This document shows, in pieces, positions 23,827 through 28,227 of a stretch of 28,227 nucleotides of DNA (its first letter is position 1; every line of letters begins with the position of its first letter). The notes below the pieces were generated by a model that was given only the letters and a program-made list of their open reading frames with translations, was not told the DNA's origin and ran no database searches. Made by a program: the position numbers and the translations under genes. Source of the DNA: Actinomycetes bacterium (GTDB lineage Bacteria > Actinomycetota > Actinomycetes > Mycobacteriales > Mycobacteriaceae); assembly GCA_023404955.1 (NCBI GenBank), contig JAEXZY010000005.1:1-28227 (forward strand). The letters run 5' to 3'.

Positions 23827-24300
23827 ATGACACCTCAGCGCACCGTTCTTCGCGAAGCCACCCCGGATGATGAGTCGTTCGTCATCGAGATGGCACGCCA
23901 CGCCTGCGTCATCGAAGACCGGCCCCTTCCCGACCCCGACGACGATGAGGTGCTGGAAATGCTCCCGCCCGCTGGGGTAATGCCAATCATCGCTGAGGAT
24001 CACAGCGGCACACCTATTGGCGCGGTATGGACCTACCGAGGCAGCCCGCCGTTGCGCCGTGACGCGGCAGGTGTGCCGCTGCCTGAACTATGCATCGCCG
24101 TTGCACCAGGACACCGCGGTGCCGGCATCGGCGGCATGTTGCTCGACGCGCTCTTCACTGATCTCGCGAAGGCTCATGACGCCATGTGCACCAACGTCCA
24201 CGTCCGCAACCCCGCCAAACGCCTCTACGAACGCAAAGGGTTCCGGGTTGACGGACAAGGCAACGGACCGCTAGGGCTCGCACTGATCAAACGCTTCTGA
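23827..24300 (+). CDS. GNAT-family N-acetyltransferase
   Basis: This is 157 aa from the ATG at 23827. It has the GNAT fold order: an N-terminal strand-helix (VLREATPDDESFVIEMARHA), GAVWTYRG in beta4, motif A ELCIAVAPGHRGAGIGGMLLDAL with the acetyl-CoA loop HRGAGIG, then NVHVRNPAKRLYERKGFRVDG (motif B). The substrate is unknown; acetylation of a small molecule or protein is possible. It is the last gene of the DndB-like operon and ends 9 bases before a TCTAGA recombination site. Confidence 0.9.
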   Translation: MTPQRTVLREATPDDESFVIEMARHACVIEDRPLPDPDDDEVLEMLPPAGVMPIIAEDHSGTPIGAVWTYRGSPPLRRDAAGVPLPELCIAVAPGHRGAGIGGMLLDALFTDLAKAHDAMCTNVHVRNPAKRLYERKGFRVDGQGNGPLGLALIKRF

Positions 24301-24309
24301 TGGAGGCCT

Positions 24310-24333
24310 GTCTAAATTCTAGAAAATAAAGAC
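24310..24333. other. Serine-recombinase site-like element (copy 3)
   Basis: This is a 24-bp GTCT-N4-TCTAGA-N6-AGAC element. TCTAGA at 24318 and the following 15 bases match the site at 28104-28124 at 18 of 21 positions (both continue AAGACGG). It lies between the end of the GNAT operon and the next module. Confidence 0.5.
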
Positions 24334-24344
24334 GGCTCAGAATT

Positions 24345-25046
24345 TCAGGGCACGATGGCCAAGGTGATGTTCTCGCTGTATTCCGCACCGGAGTCTTGGT
24401 GTGTGGTCACCATGACGGTGTAGATGCCTGGCTGATGAATGTCGAACCAGACGCTCGACGAACAATTCGACGAATCCTTGGCTTGGTCAGTATCGGGCCC
24501 CTGAACGCGTGCCGACGATGCACACGCTCCAGCGACCTCATGGCCATCCGCTCTCGCGGTCCAGTCGACCCGAACAGACTTACCCCCGTCGTTGTCGGCG
24601 CGGTAGGAGTTCAGTGCGGTCTTGTTGTACGCCCACGTCGCGATGTCAATGCGATTGACGGCTACTGGGGTTGGTGGCGGTGCCTCAGTGGTCGTCACCG
24701 GAGGTTGTGGGGCGGGCGTCGAGGGTGATTCCTCCGTGGCCGGCGGCTCGGTGAAGTCGGTCGTTTGCCGCGGCGGCGTTGACGGCTGATCGGGGGGCGA
24801 TGTCTCTGGTGTGGCCAGCGACGTAGAAGTGGTGGTACCACCACCCCCGCCGCCAGCCGACCCGCCGTCATCCTTCCTAGAACTGGGAAGCAGGAGGTAA
24901 AGGAGGAATCCCACCAAGACAATGATGATGACCACTCGCGTTGTGCGCTTGACGTTTTGAGCGTGCTGGGGCAAGAGTGCGGTGGCTGCGTATCCAACGG
25001 CTGCCGCCACAATGGCGACGACGAAGCCGCCCTTGTCGTAGTCCAA
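24345..25046 (-). CDS. Membrane-anchored protein with Pro/Thr-rich linker
   Basis: This is 233 aa from TTG 25046; no ATG or GTG is available upstream. Two hydrophobic segments, about residues 8-26 (FVVAIVAAAVGYAATALL) and 37-53 (VVIIIVLVGFLLYLLL), are followed by a Gly-run, a long Thr/Pro-rich stretch (about 65-128) and a C-terminal domain with three cysteines (GACASSARVQG, SSNCSSSVWFDI) and beta-rich sequence ending ENITLAIVP. The C-terminal domain is probably outside the membrane. No family is recognised. The Pro/Thr linker is common in actinobacterial surface proteins. Partner and role are unknown. Confidence 0.75.
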   Translation of the reverse strand: MDYDKGGFVVAIVAAAVGYAATALLPQHAQNVKRTTRVVIIIVLVGFLLYLLLPSSRKDDGGSAGGGGGGTTTSTSLATPETSPPDQPSTPPRQTTDFTEPPATEESPSTPAPQPPVTTTEAPPPTPVAVNRIDIATWAYNKTALNSYRADNDGGKSVRVDWTARADGHEVAGACASSARVQGPDTDQAKDSSNCSSSVWFDIHQPGIYTVMVTTHQDSGAEYSENITLAIVP

Positions 25047-25535
25047 CCCCGCGCCCCCAGTTCGTCATGGCATGGTGACCGCACCCACGTGTAGGTACGG
25101 TCGCTGCTTTTGGGTGAGAACCGTACCGGTGCCTAGTTAGGTGTGTCTTGGCCAGGCTTTCCGTCTCGCCCTATGTAGTGCGCGCAGGCACGGGATCGAT
25201 CCGGGCCGTGGCAGTTCAAACTCGGTGGCCGCGTTAAGGCGACCGGTAAAGAAGGTTCGGCGGTGGTGAGACCGCCGAACCGGGCGCGTAGCAGGCGCTT
25301 GATGCCGTGGTAGGGATCACAGTAGCATCCTGGAAGTGCATACCCCAATAGAGAGTCCAAATATTTTCTGGAATTCTAAAAGAATGTCTTCCGCCCGCCT
25401 GACGCCTGTCGCAAGCTGTCGGGTGCCAGCAGGGCGGTGCATGTCGCTTCCTCAGCAAACGAGGTGTTCGTTGGATAATTCTCATGGGGCTGATCGCACC
25501 GGTCTACTGTCGGCCGGTCTGAAGGGATTGTTGAG
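25047..25535. other. 489-bp intergenic region with a strong hairpin and RNA-like motif
   Basis: GGTTCGGCGGT/ACCGCCGAACC (25254-25281) is a perfect 11-bp stem with a 6-base loop. On the minus strand it is followed by TTCTTT, so it may terminate leftward transcripts. GTAGCAGGCGCTTGATGCC at 25288-25306 matches the core of the candidate RNA at 27860-27878 at 17 of 19 positions, with GGGA following in both. ATTTTCTGGAATT (25363-25375) resembles the reverse complement of the 24318 site. No convincing protein gene is seen here. Confidence 0.45.
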
Positions 25536-27002
25536 GTGAGGCAGAGTCACGAGCCCTTTCAAGAGCGTCTCAACACCTTGGGCAGGGAGTCCAAGGTGGG
25601 CCAGGAAGTCTTCGGTATGGTGCTGGCCCGCACATCGCTGCGTGCACCTGCGGAGACTTCACGATGGCACCTGGAAAAGGGTGATTTGCAAGCTCGGCCC
25701 GACGACCGCCGGATCCTTCCTCAGGCAACGGTGAGCAAGGCTGTTCGCGTGCTCCTGCAGACGGGCCTACTTGAAGAGGGGCAACTTCACCAGAAAAGTG
25801 ACGACGGCCGTCCGGTCATGCCCCTGCGCTTCGGCCGCAACCTCGTTATCGCCGGGGTGCACATCGAGCAACGCCGAAACACTCCGTGCGCGATCACGGT
25901 GGCACTTGTGGGCTTAGACAGCTCACTGGTGTTCAAAACGGGCAACTACTCGTTTCGCGCGCCGTCTAAGGGCGACCCGTGGAGTTTCGTCGCCGAAAAG
26001 ATTCACCTACACGTTCTTGACCTTCTCAGCGAAATCGCTGAAGACCGTGTTTGCGCTGAGTTGCCCCCAGTCGAGCTTTTTGGGGTCGGCGTCGAGGTGG
26101 GCGCACCAGTGCATCGCGGCCGGGTAATGCCAGTTCCGGGAAGTGTTATCACTGATCCCATCGATTTCACCGGCACGCTGCACAAGCTGTTCTCGACGGC
26201 TTCTCCTACCGGGTCCGCTGTCCCAGTCGTGGTCGAAAACGACGTCAATGCCCTAGCGGTGCTGGCGATTCACCAGGCACATTACTCGGTTTCAGACCTC
26301 GTCGTTGTTGGCGTTTATGACGAAGGTGTAGGCGGCGGTCTGGTTATGGACGGTCGGCTCCGCAGGGGCGGTAACGGCACCGCTATGGAGCTTGGCCACT
26401 TGCCTATTGGCTTTGCCCCCGGAGAATCTGGAGCCACCCAGCTAGTCACGGACGGAAACCACAAGACAGGTTTGCGTCGCTTTGAAGATCCATGCTGGTG
26501 CGGCCGGTTGGGCCACGTCGACACTCGTACAACGCCCAGCCGCATTTGTGGAGAGTTGGGCCTCAAACTCAGCGGCTTTGCCGGTGCGGCTCGCAGCACC
26601 TCGCCGGAGGCGAAAGCTGCGTTCAGTTACGCCGGATCGGTCCTGGGCAGAGCTGTCGCGCACGTTTGCAACATTGTCGATCCCAGCCGACTAGTCATCT
26701 TTCTGCCAGCTCCTCTGCTCGAATGCGCCGACAGTGACGCCACCGGGCAATCCTCCGCCGGGAGCGACTACGTGGAGGCCGCGCGGCATGAGATAAAGAG
26801 TGCTTTTGCTAACGCTGGCCGCGACGTCAATCAGTATTTGACGTTTCAACAATTTGAAGTTGATCCCACCGCGGGGGCTTTTCTGGGGGCACGGGCGGCG
26901 GCGGTATGCGTGTTAGAGAGTTTCATTGAACATGCGCTTCGGGTTGACGGGTGCCGGTCAACGGCTCAAACGCCACGCACGTCAGTGACCGGCGCAGCTT
27001 AG
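25536..27002 (+). CDS. ROK-family transcriptional regulator/kinase-like protein
   Basis: This is 488 aa from GTG 25536. An N-terminal winged helix (about 20-95, LPQATVSKAVRVLLQTGLLEEG) suggests a NagC/XylR-type sugar-responsive repressor. The ROK domain follows: VVVENDVNALAV, then VVGVYDEGVGGGLVMDGRLRRGGNGTAMELGHLP. The zinc site has His288, Cys320 and Cys322 (CWCG), but the expected third Cys is His327 (GRLGHVD). A long insertion and a C-terminal ATPase-like lobe complete it. No sugar operon is nearby, so the regulon is unknown. It is convergent with the Abi gene with 37 bp between stops. Confidence 0.8.
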   Translation: MRQSHEPFQERLNTLGRESKVGQEVFGMVLARTSLRAPAETSRWHLEKGDLQARPDDRRILPQATVSKAVRVLLQTGLLEEGQLHQKSDDGRPVMPLRFGRNLVIAGVHIEQRRNTPCAITVALVGLDSSLVFKTGNYSFRAPSKGDPWSFVAEKIHLHVLDLLSEIAEDRVCAELPPVELFGVGVEVGAPVHRGRVMPVPGSVITDPIDFTGTLHKLFSTASPTGSAVPVVVENDVNALAVLAIHQAHYSVSDLVVVGVYDEGVGGGLVMDGRLRRGGNGTAMELGHLPIGFAPGESGATQLVTDGNHKTGLRRFEDPCWCGRLGHVDTRTTPSRICGELGLKLSGFAGAARSTSPEAKAAFSYAGSVLGRAVAHVCNIVDPSRLVIFLPAPLLECADSDATGQSSAGSDYVEAARHEIKSAFANAGRDVNQYLTFQQFEVDPTAGAFLGARAAAVCVLESFIEHALRVDGCRSTAQTPRTSVTGAA

Positions 27003-27039
27003 GAGGCCGGAGAACTCGGGGCGGGCCGGGCCGGATGGC

Positions 27040-27813
27040 TCAGGGCGGGTCAGATTTGAGTGACGGACGGCTGGCCAGCACGTGGGAGGCCGTCTCGATG
27101 TTGTCAAACCATTCAAGCAGGTGGCAGCTGCGGTAGCCGATCAAGGTCCGAATGGAGGCGATGTCGTCGCTTAGTGCTCGGTTGTAGATGCGTTCGTGAT
27201 GAGCAACCAGATTGCGCAGTAGGCGTAGCTGATCAAGCCGCTGACTGATGTCTTTGCGCCACTGTGTGGCGTTGTTGGTCGGCAGGTGGGGGAAGACAGC
27301 TGTCAGGTGCGGCAACCACAGGCGGTGATCGTGGTTTGCGGCGAACAGCTTGACCCAGAAAACAAGATTCAGGTCTGCCACCACCGACTCGGTTTGCTGG
27401 TCAGTCCAGAGGTTCGGGTCGCCACGTGAGAATTTCTGCACTGTGCGGTCGAGGTCATCCACTGCCGAGTATTTCACCGGCTTTGACGATGGTGAGCCCG
27501 GAGGGCCGTTGCGGCGACGGTTGTCCCGCAAACTCAACTTGAAGTTGGTATCGAGGGGCCACGTGGGGCCGTACACCGTGCTCAGCGTTTGTGCGGCAGC
27601 GCTCCTGACCGCGACCTCACAGAGGTGGATCGGCATCATCAGCGCGCCGGCCATGTGGGCGTTCCAACGGTAGAGGCGAATCGCTGCGATATTGCGGGGC
27701 TCTCCATGGGCTCGCCAGCTATCAACGCGGTAGGGGTGGATGCGTGCCGTGGAGATGCAGGTGCTGATTGCAGTAGCCACGGCGGGTGAAATTGCATACT
27801 CCGGCAGTTGCAC
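27040..27813 (-). CDS. Abi-family HEPN protein (abortive-infection type)
   Basis: This is 257 aa from GTG 27813. The order of segments fits Abi-like proteins: ALRLYRWN-type start (AIRLYRWNAHMAGALMMPIHLCEVAVRSA, about 44-72), VVADLNLVFWVKLFA (144-158), LWLPHLTAVFP, and the HEPN catalytic motif LRNLVAHHERI with Arg200, Asn201 and His205. HEPN proteins of this kind are RNases or toxins that stop growth after phage infection; activity here is inferred. No Shine-Dalgarno is visible. The gene is divergent from a candidate small RNA whose -10 box lies just upstream of the GTG. A toxin paired with an RNA antitoxin is a fair hypothesis. AbiD versus AbiF subtype cannot be settled by eye. Confidence 0.75.
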   Translation of the reverse strand: MQLPEYAISPAVATAISTCISTARIHPYRVDSWRAHGEPRNIAAIRLYRWNAHMAGALMMPIHLCEVAVRSAAAQTLSTVYGPTWPLDTNFKLSLRDNRRRNGPPGSPSSKPVKYSAVDDLDRTVQKFSRGDPNLWTDQQTESVVADLNLVFWVKLFAANHDHRLWLPHLTAVFPHLPTNNATQWRKDISQRLDQLRLLRNLVAHHERIYNRALSDDIASIRTLIGYRSCHLLEWFDNIETASHVLASRPSLKSDPP

Positions 27814-27820
27814 GTACTAT
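27792..27820 (+). promoter_or_regulatory. Sigma-70-like promoter for the candidate RNA
   Basis: TTGCAT (27792-27797) and TACTAT (27815-27820) are separated by exactly 17 bp, pointing rightward. The start site would be near 27827. The -35 lies inside the first codons of the Abi gene and the -10 is just upstream of its start, so the two transcripts could influence each other. GTACTATCGGTAGCAC (27814-27829) is also a near-palindrome. Confidence 0.45.
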
Positions 27821-27826
27821 CGGTAG

Positions 27827-27942
27827 CACGAGCCTTGAGATCGTGGGTGAAAACATTCTGTAGCAGGCGTGTGATGCCTCCACTCAGGGACATATACGAA
27901 TCGGCGTCTCCCACATTTTGTGTGAGACGCCGCTTTCTTTCC
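27827..27942 (+). ncRNA. Candidate structured small RNA divergent from the Abi gene
   Basis: About 115 nt from the predicted start to the terminator, with no plausible ORF. CCTTGAG (27833-27839) can pair with CTCAGGG (27883-27889, one G-U), extended by TGGG (27844-27847) with TCCA (27879-27882, one G-U). An inner hairpin GGC-N7-GCC (27866-27878) sits at the tip. A strong terminator hairpin closes the RNA. Promoter, fold and terminator are all in series next to an Abi HEPN gene, as in RNA-partnered Abi toxins (abiF motif type). A matching core occurs at 25288-25306. Expression is untested. Confidence 0.5.
27902..27942 (+). terminator. Intrinsic terminator of the candidate RNA
   Basis: CGGCGTCTC (27902-27910) pairs perfectly with GAGACGCCG (27924-27932). 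The stem continues, after one mismatch, with CACA/TGTG around a TTT loop, and is followed by CTTTCTTTCC. The orientation fits rightward transcription. No protein gene on that strand ends nearby (the ROK gene ended 900 bp earlier). Confidence 0.65.
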
Positions 27943-28095
27943 CCACATTTTTCCTCTACCGGCTCGCGTCTGGCTCTGATCAACACATCGGCTAGCAGAT
28001 GGTGCTTGTTACCTCTCGGGCTTCATGAACGACACTCCGCCATCGAAAGGGACGACGACCACGCTGTGACACGCAGCGCTGTCTCGTTTGCGGTT

Positions 28096-28136
28096 GTCTT
28101 GTTTCTAGAGAATCAAGACGGATCTTTTCTTGTCTC
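28096..28136. other. Serine-recombinase site-like element (copy 4)
   Basis: GTCT-N4-TCTAGA-N6-AGAC at 28096-28119 is followed by TTCTTGTCTC at 28127-28136. The 33 bases 28104-28136 align without gaps to 119-151, with the same inner spacing and orientation, so the two sites flank nearly the whole window as direct repeats. Another TGTCTCGTTT half-site lies at 28080-28089. Confidence 0.5.
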
Positions 28137-28168
28137 AGGGTGCGGAGTAGTCGGGTGTTCGTTGGGTC

Positions 28169-28227
28169 GTGAGCAAGGGATTCTCCCGATTGATCCGCGA
28201 GGTCGTGCGACGGAGGATTACGTTGCT
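28169..28227 (+). CDS. Possible gene start running off the window
   Basis: GTG at 28169 opens a frame (VSKGFSRLIREVVRRR...) that is still open at the window end. No strong ribosome site is seen and the piece is too short to identify. It follows a res-like site, so it may begin another module. Confidence 0.2.
   Translation, partial: MSKGFSRLIREVVRRRITL

Noticed and set aside
25133..25360. 75-aa minus-strand frame with GIKRLLRARF as a small protein
   Set aside because: Composition is ambiguous and the only similarity to another frame in the window is explained by the 19-nt motif. It is not listed as a gene.
25352..25390. AT-rich ATTTTCTGGAATT element as a sixth recombinase site
   Set aside because: It has 12 of 13 bases in common with the reverse complement of the 24318 core but CTGG instead of CTAG and no arms, so it is mentioned only as a resemblance.
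27639..27986. 115-aa minus-strand frame over the candidate RNA
   Set aside because: It runs into the Abi gene in the wrong frame and has no start signal. The promoter, stem and terminator signals point to RNA instead.
1..28227. CRISPR arrays, tRNA or rRNA genes
   Set aside because: No regularly spaced repeats or tRNA/rRNA-like sequence was seen on either strand.

Overview
The window reads as accessory DNA of a GC-rich actinomycete, most likely a Mycobacterium/Mycolicibacterium plasmid or plasmid-derived island. The reasons are high GC, many GTG starts, a MobF relaxase, a plasmid ParA/ribbon-helix-helix partition operon, a probable replication initiator, a cutinase fragment and several recombinases. 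No tRNA, rRNA or CRISPR array was seen, and there is no type IV or type VII secretion machinery, so at most the element looks mobilizable.

Layout. (1) 0.1-1.5 kb: an HxlR regulator divergent from an atypical SDR oxidoreductase around a perfect inverted-repeat operator. (2) 1.36-2.9 kb: a res-like site, a small serine recombinase and an overlapping TIGR02391 (Ymh-type) HEPN protein. (3) 3-8 kb: a small unknown gene, an internally deleted IS256-family transposase, a PAS-GGDEF diguanylate cyclase, a frameshifted GAF-EAL phosphodiesterase and the C-terminal half of a cutinase. (4) 8.1-16 kb, the plasmid backbone: MobF relaxase, probable Rep protein, an orphan RHH protein, two unknown genes, a solo RHH protein and a parAB operon, with related palindromes upstream of the last two. 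(5) 16.4-21.9 kb: a 55-aa ORF coupled to an 851-aa SMC/Rad50-like ATPase, convergent with a type II restriction-modification operon, then a second serine recombinase with its own res-like repeats. (6) 22-24.3 kb: an operon of a DndB/DGQHR-like protein, two small proteins and a GNAT acetyltransferase, behind TACACGTA repeats. (7) 24.3-28.1 kb: a membrane-anchored protein, a ROK-family protein and an Abi-type HEPN protein with a divergent candidate small RNA.

Two patterns stand out. First, four 24-bp sites with the layout GTCT-N4-TCTAGA-N6-AGAC (plus a degenerate fifth) sit at module boundaries and also form subsite I of the probable res in front of the first recombinase. This suggests the region was assembled by a serine recombinase acting on res-like sites. 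Second, the Abi HEPN gene at 27.0-27.8 kb is divergent from a promoter, a foldable segment of about 115 nt and a strong intrinsic terminator. That arrangement is what an Abi/HEPN toxin with an RNA partner would look like, and it is the best candidate here for a little-described system. A 17/19-nt match to the core of that RNA lies upstream of the ROK gene.
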